NCBI RefSeq assembly: GCF_002614725.1
Contig: NZ_MRZN01000001.1
Location: 186,001 to 250,000, forward strand
Source of the DNA: Staphylococcus edaphicus
Lineage (GTDB): Bacteria; Bacillota; Bacilli; Staphylococcales; Staphylococcaceae
Length of the DNA stretch: 64,000 nucleotides
Direction: 5' to 3'
In this document: positions 20,883 to 30,086 of the stretch, one piece after another
How positions within the stretch are numbered: the first letter of the stretch is position 1
Layout of the letters: every line of letters begins with the position of its first letter
Notes under the pieces: model-generated
Databases searched by the model: none
What the model saw: only the letters and a program-made list of their open reading frames with translations
Told to the model about the DNA's origin: nothing
Made by a program: the position numbers and the translations under genes

Positions 20883-21353
20883 ATGAAATGCCCGAAATGT
20901 AATTCGACTCATTCTCGTGTTGTAGACTCTAGACATGCAGATGAAGTTAATGCGATTCGACGTAGAAGAGAATGTGAAAAGTGTGGGACTAGATTTACAA
21001 CTTTTGAACATATAGAAAAAAGGCCATTGATCGTAGTTAAAAAGGATGGTACACGTGAGCAATTTTTACGAGAAAAAATATTAAATGGGTTAGTGCGTTC
21101 TTGTGAAAAAAGACCTGTACGTTATCAACAATTAGAAGATATTACGAATAATGTTGAATGGAAGTTACGTGACGAAGGTCATGCTGAAATTTCATCAAGA
21201 GAAATTGGTGAACATGTCATGAATTTATTAATGCATGTAGACCAAGTGTCATATGTAAGGTTTGCATCCGTTTATAAAGAATTTAAAGATGTAGACCAAT
21301 TATTACAATCTATGCAAGGTATATTAGCAGAAAACAAACGGAGTGATTCCTAA
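20883..21353 (+). CDS. nrdR: Transcriptional repressor NrdR
   Basis: An ATP/dATP-sensing repressor of ribonucleotide reductase genes. It is 156 aa. The zinc ribbon ligands are Cys3, Cys6, Cys31 and Cys34, the last two in CEKC. An ATP-cone domain begins near residue 49 ([13 protein letters not shown]). It is preceded by GAGAGGG and overlaps the start of dnaB by one base (TAATG). This nrdR-dnaB-dnaI order is standard in Firmicutes and ties dNTP control to replication initiation. Confidence 0.97.
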   Translation: MKCPKCNSTHSRVVDSRHADEVNAIRRRRECEKCGTRFTTFEHIEKRPLIVVKKDGTREQFLREKILNGLVRSCEKRPVRYQQLEDITNNVEWKLRDEGHAEISSREIGEHVMNLLMHVDQVSYVRFASVYKEFKDVDQLLQSMQGILAENKRSDS

Positions 21354-22726
21354 TGGGGTTACAATCATTTGATTATGGTTTAAGACCACATGATAATTTT
21401 AGTGTTGTTCGTAATTTTACTATAAACAATAATCATTTAGAAATCTTGAATAGGTTGTTTACGCCAATGATTGGATCGAATGCAACTGGTTTGTATCATT
21501 ATTTAAATCAATTTGCTGAGTTAGAACCAGACACCGTTCTAACTCATTATATAGTTATGAGTGAATTGAAAATAAATCTGTTAGATTTCAGAAAAGAAAT
21601 GGACTTATTAGAAGGAATTGGTCTTGTTAAATCATTTGTTAACCATAATTCACAATATTCAACATTTATTTATGAGTTGGTTCAACCACCTTCAGCAAAA
21701 CAGTTTTTTAACGATCCTATGTTGTCCATTTATTTATATAGTGAGGTCAGTAAACAGCGTTATCAACAATTAAAACGACATTTTGAAAGTAAAATACACA
21801 TTGATCTAAATCAATTTCAAGATGTGACCCGTACTTTTACAGATGTCTTTAAAGTGCCTAATAAAGCTTATGAAAATGATACATCACAAATAATAGATGA
21901 AGCAACATATGAAGGTTTAAACCTCAGCCGAGTCGAGTTTGATTTTGAAACATTATATGATTTATTGCAAAATCATTTTATAAGCACTGAAATCATAGAT
22001 AAAGATGCGAAAGCGTTAATTACACAAATTGCTACATTATATGGCTTAACACCCGAGGCGATGAAACGCATTATTTTAAAATCAATCACCAGTGCACAAA
22101 CACTTTCTTTTGAAGAATTGCGTAAACATGCAAGAAGTTATTATCTAATGGAACATGAACAGCAATTACCTACTTTAAAGGTTAAACCTGAAAACATATC
22201 TGATCAAAAAATAGATAATCAAAAGGACCAATCAGAAAACGAAAATAATGACTGGCTCAAACAATTGGAAGAAACAAGTCCAATTGATATGCTTGCATCC
22301 TGGTCAGAATCTGAACCAACCATGCAACAAAAATATATGATTGAAGAACTTATAGAGCGTGAAAATTTGTCGTTTGGTGTGATTAATATACTATTACAAT
22401 TTGTAATGTTGAAAGAAGATATGAAGCTACCAAAATCATATATATTTGAAATAGCATCGAATTGGAAGAAAAAAGGCATTAAAACAGCGGCGCAAGCTTA
22501 TGATTATGCCATCAAAGTTAACCAACCGAAGAAAGAAACGCAATCCAATAAACCTTATTTTAAACAGAAACAATTAGCATCTAGAGAAATGACACCGAAA
22601 TGGTTGGAAGAAAGAGATAAAAATGAAACGAATACGCAAACTAAGGGCGAGGACGATGAAACACTAAAAAAAGATAGGGAACAATTTCTTAATCAATTAA
22701 AAAACAGATGGAAGGAGGACAAATAA
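21353..22726 (+). CDS. dnaB: Replication initiation/membrane attachment protein DnaB
   Basis: A Gram-positive helicase-loading protein, not the helicase itself; acts with DnaD and DnaI at oriC and during restart. It is 457 aa. The N-terminal winged-helix part (about 1-120) is followed by two DDBH-type helical regions. The second contains the YIFEIASNWKKKGIKTAAQAY motif, split around residue 370, typical of DnaB/DnaD C-terminal domains. The C-terminal 70 residues are charged and probably disordered. It abuts dnaI directly (TAAATG). Confidence 0.93.
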   Translation: MGLQSFDYGLRPHDNFSVVRNFTINNNHLEILNRLFTPMIGSNATGLYHYLNQFAELEPDTVLTHYIVMSELKINLLDFRKEMDLLEGIGLVKSFVNHNSQYSTFIYELVQPPSAKQFFNDPMLSIYLYSEVSKQRYQQLKRHFESKIHIDLNQFQDVTRTFTDVFKVPNKAYENDTSQIIDEATYEGLNLSRVEFDFETLYDLLQNHFISTEIIDKDAKALITQIATLYGLTPEAMKRIILKSITSAQTLSFEELRKHARSYYLMEHEQQLPTLKVKPENISDQKIDNQKDQSENENNDWLKQLEETSPIDMLASWSESEPTMQQKYMIEELIERENLSFGVINILLQFVMLKEDMKLPKSYIFEIASNWKKKGIKTAAQAYDYAIKVNQPKKETQSNKPYFKQKQLASREMTPKWLEERDKNETNTQTKGEDDETLKKDREQFLNQLKNRWKEDK

Positions 22727-23650
22727 ATGAAATCTTTCAACCATATTATGGGTGAATCAGATGATTTATCAAAACGCATAGAAAAAATAAAAAAAGTTGT
22801 TATCAATGACCCAGACGTTAAGCAGTTTTTAGAATCACATAAGTCTGAATTAACAAATGCAATGATTGATGAGGACTTAAACATTTTACAAGAATATAAA
22901 GATCAAAGAAAACACTATGATGGCCATGCATATAAAGACTGTCCTAACTTTGTGAAAGGTCACATACCTGAATTATATGTAGAAAACAAGCATATAAAGA
23001 TTCGATATCTACCATGTCCATGTAAAATCAAATATGATGAAGAAAAATTCAATGCACATTTAATTACTTCACACCACATGCAACGAGATACGCTGAATGC
23101 TAAGTTGGAAGATATCTATATGGATAGAAGAGATAGGTTAGATGTAGCAATGGCTGCAAATCAAATTTGTGATAAGATTACTAATCATCAATCGCAAGTG
23201 AAAGGTTTATATTTATATGGACCGTTTGGTACTGGGAAATCATTTATACTTGGTGCAATCGCGAATCAATTAAAAACTGAAAAAATACCTTCTACTATTG
23301 TTTATTTACCTGAATTTATTCGTTCATTAAAAGGCGGATTTAAGGATGGTAGTTTTGAATCAAAACTAGCCAGAGTGCGAGAAGCGAATATACTTATGCT
23401 AGACGATATTGGTGCTGAAGAAATTACACCATGGGCAAGAGATGAAGTGATTGGTCCGTTGTTACATTATAGAATGGTTCAAGAGCTACCAACCTTTTTT
23501 AGTTCAAATTTAAGCTTTGAAGAATTAGAATATCATTTATCAGTTACACGAGATGGTACCGAAAAGACAAAAGCTGCTAGAATTATGGAACGGATTAAGA
23601 CACTTTCCGATCCGTACTACCTAGAAGGAAAAAATTATCGGAACGATTGA
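22727..23650 (+). CDS. dnaI: Primosomal protein DnaI (helicase loader)
   Basis: An AAA+ ATPase that loads the replicative helicase. It is 307 aa. The N-terminal domain has a zinc-binding cluster with cysteines in YKDCPNF and LPCPCK and the histidines of SHHM. The ATPase part has Walker A YGPFGTGKSFILG near residue 165, Walker B ILMLDDIGAEE, and the arginine-containing IMERIKTL near the end. It starts immediately after the dnaB stop, showing tight coupling. The thrS promoter overlaps its stop codon. Confidence 0.95.
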   Translation: MKSFNHIMGESDDLSKRIEKIKKVVINDPDVKQFLESHKSELTNAMIDEDLNILQEYKDQRKHYDGHAYKDCPNFVKGHIPELYVENKHIKIRYLPCPCKIKYDEEKFNAHLITSHHMQRDTLNAKLEDIYMDRRDRLDVAMAANQICDKITNHQSQVKGLYLYGPFGTGKSFILGAIANQLKTEKIPSTIVYLPEFIRSLKGGFKDGSFESKLARVREANILMLDDIGAEEITPWARDEVIGPLLHYRMVQELPTFFSSNLSFEELEYHLSVTRDGTEKTKAARIMERIKTLSDPYYLEGKNYRND

Positions 23651-23674
23651 AATTTAAAATAAATGTTGTATAAT
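23647..23674 (+). promoter_or_regulatory. Promoter of the thrS T-box transcript
   Basis: TTGAAA (23647-23652), a 16-bp spacer and TATAAT (23669-23674). It overlaps the end of dnaI. Confidence 0.7.
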
Positions 23675-23680
23675 ATAATT

Positions 23681-23931
23681 AAATCTAAATCACACGAAAT
23701 AAAACGGAGACACGATGGATAAATGATTACCTCACAGAGAGCCAATAATTGTTGAGAATTGGTAGGTGACATTATTGATTACTACTTCGTCAATGATACT
23801 GTAATAAGTATCCGGCTCAAGACCGTTATCTTATGTAGAGTAAAGTTGCCAATAGTTAATTGCTAAGTGACTTTAATTTAGGGTGGTACCACGAAGACCT
23901 CGTCCCTTTTAGGGATGGGGTTTTTTTGTAT
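23681..23931 (+). ncRNA. T-box riboswitch (threonyl-tRNA responsive) upstream of thrS
   Basis: The leader contains the CAGAGAGCC element at its start, a long stem I, the conserved 14-base T-box core GGGTGGTACCACG (23881-23893) and a terminator hairpin (about 23896-23920) with a run of seven T. Uncharged tRNA pairs with the UGGU bulge of the T-box to form the antiterminator. An ACT (Thr) triplet at 23798-23800 could be the specifier, but I did not fold stem I. The downstream gene is threonyl-tRNA synthetase, which fits. Confidence 0.95.
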
Positions 23932-23999
23932 TTCTACATAAACATCTTTGAGCGGTTCGTGATGATTTGAGAGCTTGAATAAATTAGGAGGCATGTGAG

Positions 24000-25937
24000 A
24001 TGGATCAAATTAATATAAAATTTCCAGATGGTAATACAAAGGTATTTGATAAAGGAACAACAACAGAAGATATTGCACAATCTATTAGTCCAGGATTAAG
24101 AAAAAAAGCGGTAGCGGGCAAAGTAAATGGACGACTTATCGATTTAACTAGACCCATTGAAAGTGATGGAGATATAGAAATCGTGACTCCAGGTTCTGAA
24201 GAAGCTTTGGAAGTATTGCGTCATTCTACAGCACATTTAATGGCACAAGCGTTAAAACGTTTGTATGGTAATGTTCATTTTGGTGTTGGACCTGTTATCG
24301 AAGGTGGATTCTATTATGATTTTGATATGGAAGAAAAGATATCTTCCGATGATTTCGAACAAATAGAAAAAACAATGAAACAAATCGTAAACGAAAATCA
24401 TCCGATTGAGCGCAAAGTCGTCTCTCGAAATGAAGCAAAAGCCTTTTTCTCGGATGATCCTTATAAACAAGAATTGATAGATGCGATTCCTGAAGATGAA
24501 AATGTCACATTGTATTCACAAGGAGAATTTACAGATTTATGTCGTGGTGTTCACGTCCCTTCAACTTCAAAAATTAAAGAATTTAAATTATTATCTACTG
24601 CTGGCGCATATTGGCGCGGTGATAGCAATAATAAAATGTTACAACGTATTTATGGCACAGCATTCTTTGATAAAAAGGATTTAAAAGCACACTTACAAAT
24701 GCTTGAAGAAAGAAAGGAACGCGATCACCGTAGAATAGGTAAAGATTTGGAATTATTTTCAAACAATCAATTAGTAGGCGCTGGTTTACCACTATGGTTA
24801 CCAAATGGTGCTACAATTCGTCGTGAAATTGAGCGTTATATAGTCGATAAAGAGGTGAGTATGGGGTATGATCATGTATACACTCCGGTAATGGCAAATG
24901 TTGATTTATATAAAACATCAGGTCACTGGGATCATTATCAAGAGGATATGTTTCCAACTATGAAGTTGGATGAAAATGAAGAGATGGTACTAAGACCGAT
25001 GAACTGTCCACACCATATGATGATTTATGCTAACAAACCACATTCTTATCGCGAGTTGCCAATTAGAATTGCCGAATTAGGAACAATGCATCGTTATGAA
25101 GCTAGTGGTGCAGTATCAGGATTACAACGTGTGCGTGGTATGACATTGAATGATGCTCATATCTTTGTACGTCCAGATCAAATCAAAGAAGAGTTTAAAC
25201 GTGTAGTGAACTTAATCATTGATGTGTATGACGATTTCAGTTTTGAAAATTATAGTTTCCGTTTAAGTTACAGAGATCCAGAAGATAAAGAGAAATACTT
25301 TGATGATGACGACATGTGGAATAAAGCTGAAAGCATGTTGAAAGAAGCGGTGGACGAACTCGGATTAGACTATGAAGAAGCAATTGGTGAAGCGGCATTT
25401 TATGGTCCGAAACTCGATGTACAAGTTCAAACAGCTATGGGTAAAGAAGAAACGTTATCTACAGCACAACTGGATTTCTTACTACCACAAAAGTTTGATT
25501 TGACATATATTGGTAATGATGGTGAGCAGCATCGACCAGTCGTAATTCATAGAGGTGTTGTATCGACAATGGAACGTTTTGTTGCCTTCTTAACAGAAGA
25601 AACTAAAGGTGCGTTCCCTACATGGTTAGCGCCAAAACAAGTAGAAATTATTCCTGTTAATGTTGATTTACATTATGATTATGCAAGACTTATTCAAGAT
25701 GAATTGAAATCACAGGGTGTACGTGTCGAAATTGATGACCGTAATGAAAAAATGGGTTATAAAATCAGAGAAGCGCAAATGCAAAAAATACCATATCAAC
25801 TCGTAGTTGGTGATAAAGAAGTAGAAAATAAAGAAGTGAACGTAAGAAAGTATGGTTCTCAAGATCAAGAAACGCTTGAAAAAGATGAATTCATTTGGAA
25901 CTTAGTTGATGAAATAAGATTGAAAAAACAAAGATAA
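24000..25937 (+). CDS. thrS: Threonyl-tRNA synthetase
   Basis: Charges tRNA-Thr. It is 645 aa, full length. A TGS domain (residues about 1-61) is followed by the editing domain with [14 protein letters not shown] and its Cys later in [15 protein letters not shown]. The class II core has motif 2 ([20 protein letters not shown]) and motif 3 ([15 protein letters not shown]). The anticodon-binding domain is the last ~100 residues. The zinc ligands Cys and His are in [10 protein letters not shown]. The ribosome site AGGAGG precedes the ATG at 24000. Expression is governed by the T-box. Confidence 0.98.
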   Translation: MDQINIKFPDGNTKVFDKGTTTEDIAQSISPGLRKKAVAGKVNGRLIDLTRPIESDGDIEIVTPGSEEALEVLRHSTAHLMAQALKRLYGNVHFGVGPVIEGGFYYDFDMEEKISSDDFEQIEKTMKQIVNENHPIERKVVSRNEAKAFFSDDPYKQELIDAIPEDENVTLYSQGEFTDLCRGVHVPSTSKIKEFKLLSTAGAYWRGDSNNKMLQRIYGTAFFDKKDLKAHLQMLEERKERDHRRIGKDLELFSNNQLVGAGLPLWLPNGATIRREIERYIVDKEVSMGYDHVYTPVMANVDLYKTSGHWDHYQEDMFPTMKLDENEEMVLRPMNCPHHMMIYANKPHSYRELPIRIAELGTMHRYEASGAVSGLQRVRGMTLNDAHIFVRPDQIKEEFKRVVNLIIDVYDDFSFENYSFRLSYRDPEDKEKYFDDDDMWNKAESMLKEAVDELGLDYEEAIGEAAFYGPKLDVQVQTAMGKEETLSTAQLDFLLPQKFDLTYIGNDGEQHRPVVIHRGVVSTMERFVAFLTEETKGAFPTWLAPKQVEIIPVNVDLHYDYARLIQDELKSQGVRVEIDDRNEKMGYKIREAQMQKIPYQLVVGDKEVENKEVNVRKYGSQDQETLEKDEFIWNLVDEIRLKKQR

Positions 25938-25939
25938 TC

Positions 25940-25968
25940 TTGAAAGTCTTCTTAAAATCGTGTATATT
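25940..25968 (+). promoter_or_regulatory. Promoter of the lysine riboswitch-lysP unit
   Basis: TTGAAA (25940-25945), exactly 17 bases, then TATATT (25963-25968). It lies just after the thrS stop. Confidence 0.7.
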
Positions 25969-26002
25969 ACTGGTTAGTGAGTAATTAAAATAAAATTAAA
26001 TT

Positions 26003-26182
26003 TGAGTTAGAGGTTGCGTTTTCAAAGAGTAGTGATTCAGAAGCCATCTGGGGCGTATGTTGGATACACGAAAGGTGAAAATGCCGAAGCTTGTATTGGC
26101 CATTTACAGTACAGGTTGGGACAGTTGCCGAAAGGAGCTGGACTGTCACATATGTGATGTGCTACCTATATAAATGCTATTA
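26003..26182 (+). ncRNA. Lysine riboswitch (L box) aptamer
   Basis: Conserved L-box segments are present in order: AGAGGTTGCG, AAAGAGTAGTGA, the GAAAGGTGAAAATGCCGAAG block (26090-26108 area), GTTGGGACAGTTGCCGAAAG, and GGACTGTCAC. P1 closes with AGGT/ACCT-type pairing (about 26010 with 26164). Lysine binding is expected to favour the downstream terminator and switch off the permease gene. Confidence 0.95.
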
Positions 26183-26184
26183 TT

Positions 26185-26226
26185 AAAATGGTTGCATATC
26201 TAATGGGTATGCAACCATTTTGTTTT
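26185..26226 (+). terminator. Riboswitch terminator before lysP
   Basis: A 14-bp perfect stem (26185-26198 with 26208-26221) is followed by TGTTTT. It is the expression platform of the lysine riboswitch. Confidence 0.88.
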
Positions 26227-26383
26227 GGTTAAATGATTATAAAATATACAGTAACGGAATAGAACTAAAATTTAGCGCAATGTGTTTGTATTTCTAAACA
26301 TGTACCTAAGTGTTGTTAACTGTATACGTATTATATTAATCATATAGAACGTTGGCCTCTAAATTTAAAGAAAGGAAGCTTCT

Positions 26384-27874
26384 ATGGGAAATCAAGAGGA
26401 ACAAAATAATGGAGTTAAAAGGGGACTGAAAGATCGTCATATATCCATGATTGCTATCGGGGGATGTATAGGGACTGGATTATTTATGACCTCTGGTGGT
26501 GCGATTCACGATGCTGGAGCACTTGGTGCACTATTAGCATACGCAATTATCGGAGCGATGGTCTTTTTCCTTATGACATCATTAGGTGAGATGGCGACAT
26601 ATTTACCTGTATCAGGATCTTTCAGCACGTATGCGACACGTTTTGTTGATCCGTCATTAGGTTTTGCTTTGGGGTGGAACTATTGGTTTAACTGGGTTAT
26701 CACGGTTGCAGCTGATGTTACGATAGCTGCGCAAGTTATTCAATATTGGACACCGCTTACTGGGATACCGGCTTGGAGTTGGAGTTGTCTATTCTTAATT
26801 ATTATCTTTGGACTTAATGCTTTATCTGTTAGAGTGTACGGAGAAAGTGAATATTGGTTTGCGTTAATTAAGGTTGTCACAGTAATTATTTTCATTGCAA
26901 TTGGCCTGTTAACCATACTTGGTATTATGGGAGGAGAATTTGTAGGATTTGAAACATTTACTAAAGGCGGAGGTCCTATTCTAGGCGATGGTCTAGGTGG
27001 TAGTTTACTAACAATTTTAGGTGTGTTCTTAGTAGCAGGTTTCTCATTCCAAGGTACTGAGTTAATAGGTATTACGGCTGGTGAATCTGAAAATCCAGAA
27101 CGAGCAGTACCAAAAGCGATTAAACAAGTATTTTGGAGAATATTAATCTTTTATATACTTGCTATCTTCGTTATTGGCATGCTTATTCCGTATGATAGTT
27201 CTGCGCTTATGGGCGGTGGAGATGATATTTCTACTTCGCCATTTACATTAGTATTTCAAAATGCAGGGTTGGCGTTCGCAGCTTCATTTATGAATGCAGT
27301 CATCTTAACATCCGTACTATCAGCAGGAAACTCAGGTATGTACGCATCAACAAGAATGCTGTATTCAATGAGTAAAGATAAACTTGCTTATCCACTATTT
27401 GGTAAAACAAATAAAAATGGTGTGCCGTATGTTTCGTTAATTGTTACAGCGCTAATTGTGATCGCAATATTTGTATTACAACACTTGAGTGGTGACGCAT
27501 ATGAGTATATTGTTGCTGCAAGTGGTATGACTGGTTTCATAGCATGGGTAGGTATTGCTGTGAGTCACTTTAGATTTAGAAAAGCGTTTGACAAACAGAA
27601 TTATGATAAATCAAAATTAAAATATAAAGCGAAATTGTTCCCATTCGGACCAATATTCGCCGGAGTGTTGTGCGTGCTTGTAATCATTGGTCAAGATGTT
27701 GATTTTATTAAGACAGGGAACTTTGATTTGAATCGATTTGTAATCACATATATGGGTATTCCAGTATTCTTGGCGTTCTTCATATACCATAAAGTGCGTT
27801 ATAAAACTAAAATCGTTCCATTAGAACAAGTTGATTTACGCCAAGATGTTGATATGGAAGAAATAAACAAATAA
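26384..27874 (+). CDS. lysP: Lysine permease
   Basis: An APC-superfamily (AAT family) membrane transporter of 496 aa with about 12 TM segments. TM1 has MIAIGGCIGTGLFMTSGG. TM6 has VAGFSFQGTELIGITAGES, and a later segment reads SVLSAGNSGMYASTRMLY. The family alone would leave substrate open, but the lysine riboswitch directly upstream makes lysine by far the best call. The N-terminal 20 residues are polar and cytoplasmic. The ribosome site AAAGGAAG precedes the ATG at 26384. It is single-gene, with infC starting its own transcript after it. Confidence 0.93.
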   Translation: MGNQEEQNNGVKRGLKDRHISMIAIGGCIGTGLFMTSGGAIHDAGALGALLAYAIIGAMVFFLMTSLGEMATYLPVSGSFSTYATRFVDPSLGFALGWNYWFNWVITVAADVTIAAQVIQYWTPLTGIPAWSWSCLFLIIIFGLNALSVRVYGESEYWFALIKVVTVIIFIAIGLLTILGIMGGEFVGFETFTKGGGPILGDGLGGSLLTILGVFLVAGFSFQGTELIGITAGESENPERAVPKAIKQVFWRILIFYILAIFVIGMLIPYDSSALMGGGDDISTSPFTLVFQNAGLAFAASFMNAVILTSVLSAGNSGMYASTRMLYSMSKDKLAYPLFGKTNKNGVPYVSLIVTALIVIAIFVLQHLSGDAYEYIVAASGMTGFIAWVGIAVSHFRFRKAFDKQNYDKSKLKYKAKLFPFGPIFAGVLCVLVIIGQDVDFIKTGNFDLNRFVITYMGIPVFLAFFIYHKVRYKTKIVPLEQVDLRQDVDMEEINK

Positions 27875-27885
27875 TAAAAAAGTGG

Positions 27886-27914
27886 TTGACTTGTCTACGT
27901 ATTATTGATAAGAT
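27886..27914 (+). promoter_or_regulatory. Promoter candidate of infC-rpmI-rplT
   Basis: TTGACT (27886-27891), a 17-bp spacer and TAAGAT (27909-27914), starting 12 bases after lysP. Confidence 0.55.
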
Positions 27915-28057
27915 AGGTAACGTTGAATACGAAACGAACCAAGAAGAAGCTCCCGCTTCTCACCTGTTGCGACGCTGAAGGCAGTTGGCAGGTCTTATAT
28001 ATACATGGCATTGTCATGTGTAGAGAAGAGCGGGTATATTGTATACTCGCTCTTTTT
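27915..28057 (+). ncRNA. infC-rpmI-rplT leader (L20-type attenuator)
   Basis: A structured leader with a terminator hairpin AGAGCGGGTATA/TATACTCGCTCT plus T run (28027-28057). An upstream CCCGCTTCTC (27952-27961) can pair with GAGAAGAGCGGG (28023-28034), giving an alternative structure that excludes the terminator. This matches the known Firmicutes arrangement, where ribosomal protein L20 binds the leader and represses its own operon. L20 binding itself is inferred from the family, not seen. Confidence 0.82.
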
Positions 28058-28096
28058 GCTTGGGATAATTTCGTAAAAATCTTGGAGGTGTCAACC

Positions 28097-28615
28097 ATAG
28101 CAAAAGATCAAACTCAAGTTAACGAAAAGATTCGTGCAAAAGAACTACGCTTAATCGGTCAAGACGGAGAACAAATTGGTGTTAAAACTAAAAATGAAGC
28201 TCTAGAAATGGCAGAGCGTGTAGGTTTAGATGTAGTCATCATGGCTCCGAATGCTAAACCACCTGTTGCTAGAATTATGGATTACGGTAAATACAAATTC
28301 GAACAACAGAAAAAAGAAAAAGAAATGAAAAAGAAACAGAAAACAATTAACCTTAAAGAAATTCGTTTAAGTCCGACAATTGAGGAACATGATTTCCAAA
28401 CAAAATTGAAAAATGGACGTAAATTCTTGGAAAAAGGTGACAAATGTAAAGTTTCAATCCGTTTTAGAGGTCGTGCGATTACGCATAAAGAAATTGGTCA
28501 ACGTGTATTAGAAAAATTTGCAGAAGAATGCAAAGATATCGCTACTATTGAGCAAAGACCTAAAATGGATGGACGTCAAATGTTCATCATGTTAAGTCCA
28601 ATTAACGAAAAATAA
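28097..28615 (+). CDS. infC: Translation initiation factor IF-3 (ATA start)
   Basis: Binds the 30S subunit, blocks 50S joining and proofreads the start codon. It is 172 aa from this start. The N-terminal domain has [18 protein letters not shown], and the linker region is lysine-rich. The C-terminal domain has the [18 protein letters not shown] motif and [21 protein letters not shown] at 28084-28088 is eight bases before ATA 28097-28099, while the in-frame GTG at 28088 overlaps the Shine-Dalgarno itself. I therefore take the rare ATA as the start. infC genes typically use AUU/AUA/AUC so that IF-3 limits its own translation. rpmI and rplT follow. Confidence 0.9.
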   Translation: MAKDQTQVNEKIRAKELRLIGQDGEQIGVKTKNEALEMAERVGLDVVIMAPNAKPPVARIMDYGKYKFEQQKKEKEMKKKQKTINLKEIRLSPTIEEHDFQTKLKNGRKFLEKGDKCKVSIRFRGRAITHKEIGQRVLEKFAEECKDIATIEQRPKMDGRQMFIMLSPINEK

Positions 28616-28643
28616 TAACTGATATTACAGGAGGAAATGAATC

Positions 28644-28844
28644 ATGCCTAAAATGAAAACACACCGTGGAGCAGCTAAACGTGTTAAAAGAACTGGTTCA
28701 GGTAAATTAAAACGTTCTAGAGCTTTCACATCTCACTTATTTGCAAACAAGAGTACTAAACAAAAACGTAAATTACGTAAAGCATCATTAGTAAGCAAAT
28801 CAGATATGAAACGTGTAAAACAACTATTAGCTTATAAAAAATAA
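28644..28844 (+). CDS. rpmI: 50S ribosomal protein L35
   Basis: A 66-aa basic protein of the large subunit. The sequence begins [20 protein letters not shown] and contains [20 protein letters not shown], both diagnostic for L35. The ribosome site AGGAGG lies just ahead. It is the middle gene of the infC-rpmI-rplT operon, and the codons look highly expressed (GGT, CGT, AAA). Confidence 0.98.
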   Translation: MPKMKTHRGAAKRVKRTGSGKLKRSRAFTSHLFANKSTKQKRKLRKASLVSKSDMKRVKQLLAYKK

Positions 28845-28905
28845 TTAATGCTATACCAACAACAAGGTTCATTATGGTTGAACATATTTAGAGGAGGAAT
28901 TTATT

Positions 28906-29262
28906 ATGCCACGAGTTAAAGGTGGAACAGTAACAAGAGCGCGTCGTAAAAAGACGATTAAATTAGCTAAAGGTTACTTCGGTTCAAAACGTACATTATA
29001 TAAAGTAGCAAAACAACAAGTTATGAAATCAGGTCAATATGCATTCCGTGACCGTCGTCAAAGAAAACGTGATTTCCGTAAATTGTGGATTACACGTATC
29101 AATGCAGCAGCTCGTCAACATGACATGAGCTATTCTAGATTAATGAATGGTTTGAAAAAAGCTGAAATTGATATCAACCGTAAAATGCTTTCTGAAATTG
29201 CTATTTCAGACGAAAAAGCTTTCGGTGAATTAGTGGCTAAAGCTAAAGACGCTTTAAAATAA
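28906..29262 (+). CDS. rplT: 50S ribosomal protein L20
   Basis: A 118-aa early-assembly protein of the large subunit, also the likely autoregulator of this operon through the leader RNA. Typical segments are [36 protein letters not shown] and [20 protein letters not shown]. The very basic N-terminal extension and globular C-terminal half are full length. The ribosome site GAGGAGG precedes the ATG. A strong terminator follows at once. Confidence 0.98.
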   Translation: MPRVKGGTVTRARRKKTIKLAKGYFGSKRTLYKVAKQQVMKSGQYAFRDRRQRKRDFRKLWITRINAAARQHDMSYSRLMNGLKKAEIDINRKMLSEIAISDEKAFGELVAKAKDALK

Positions 29263-29271
29263 TAATCAAGT

Positions 29272-29309
29272 AAAGAGATGTACAATTGTGTACATCTCTT
29301 TTATTTTTA
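29272..29309 (+). terminator. Terminator after rplT
   Basis: A 13-bp perfect stem AAAGAGATGTACA/TGTACATCTCTTT with a 4-base loop, followed by T-rich sequence. Confidence 0.93.
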
Positions 29310-29404
29310 CTTGACTTTAATGCACAAAAATACATAGAAACTTCGGGTTATTTGGATTGATGAAGGACTATTACAAAATGGTGAGCCAACTTAGAATAAT
29401 CATT

Positions 29405-29432
29405 TTGATAAATAACTTTCATTTGATAAAAT
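29405..29432 (+). promoter_or_regulatory. Promoter candidate of the Nudix gene
   Basis: TTGATA (29405-29410), a 16-bp spacer and TAAAAT (29427-29432), about 30 bases before the start codon. Confidence 0.5.
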
Positions 29433-29463
29433 AATTAAGAAGTCATATTTTAAGGAGAACCTA

Positions 29464-30075
29464 ATGTCTAAATTTGATGAAATGATTACGGTAGTTCCAA
29501 GAACGATTTTATTTGATAATGAAAAAAACAGATTCAACGGTTTCTTAGATAAAAACACTACAAAAGGTCAAGCTATTTTTGACACACTAGGAAAGTACGA
29601 CGTGAAGCGACGCGGTGATATGGAAGAAGATCCATCGTATAAACAATTAATTTCATATTGTATTTTAGAAAATGAACATGATGAAATTTTAGTTTATGAA
29701 CGCTTATCGGGTGGCGGTGAGTCTCGTTTACATGGCCAATCATCAATTGGTGTTGGTGGCCATATGAATGATGTTAAAGGCGCCGAATCTATAAACGAGG
29801 TCTTGAGAGTCAATGCACAAAGAGAATTAGAAGAAGAAGTGGGTTTATCTGATAGCAAGTCACAGAATTTAGCTTATATAGGTTTTATAAACGATGATAA
29901 CAATGAGGTCGGAGAAGTTCACCTCGGTGTTGTATTTAAAATTAATGTAAATAGCAACGATGTTGAATCTAAGGAAACAGATACATTAAGAATTAAATGG
30001 GTAGATCAGAGTAAAATTGATAACTATGATGAATTTGAATCATGGAGTGCATTAATATTACAAGCTAAACAATAG
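29464..30075 (+). CDS. Nudix family hydrolase
   Basis: A 203-aa cytosolic protein with a perfect Nudix box at residues 106-128: Gly106, five residues, Glu112, seven residues, Arg120-Glu-Leu-x-Glu-Glu-x-Gly-Leu. This box binds the divalent metal and hydrolyses a nucleoside diphosphate linked to another group. The beta strand IGVGGHM just before it is also typical. The N-terminal ~60 residues (PRTILFDNEKNRFNGF) are not part of the Nudix fold and may bind substrate. The substrate cannot be predicted. The ribosome site AAGGAG precedes the ATG at 29464. The next gene starts 11 bases on, so the pair is co-transcribed. Confidence 0.9.
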   Translation: MSKFDEMITVVPRTILFDNEKNRFNGFLDKNTTKGQAIFDTLGKYDVKRRGDMEEDPSYKQLISYCILENEHDEILVYERLSGGGESRLHGQSSIGVGGHMNDVKGAESINEVLRVNAQRELEEEVGLSDSKSQNLAYIGFINDDNNEVGEVHLGVVFKINVNSNDVESKETDTLRIKWVDQSKIDNYDEFESWSALILQAKQ

Positions 30076-30086
30076 GGGTGTAAAAG

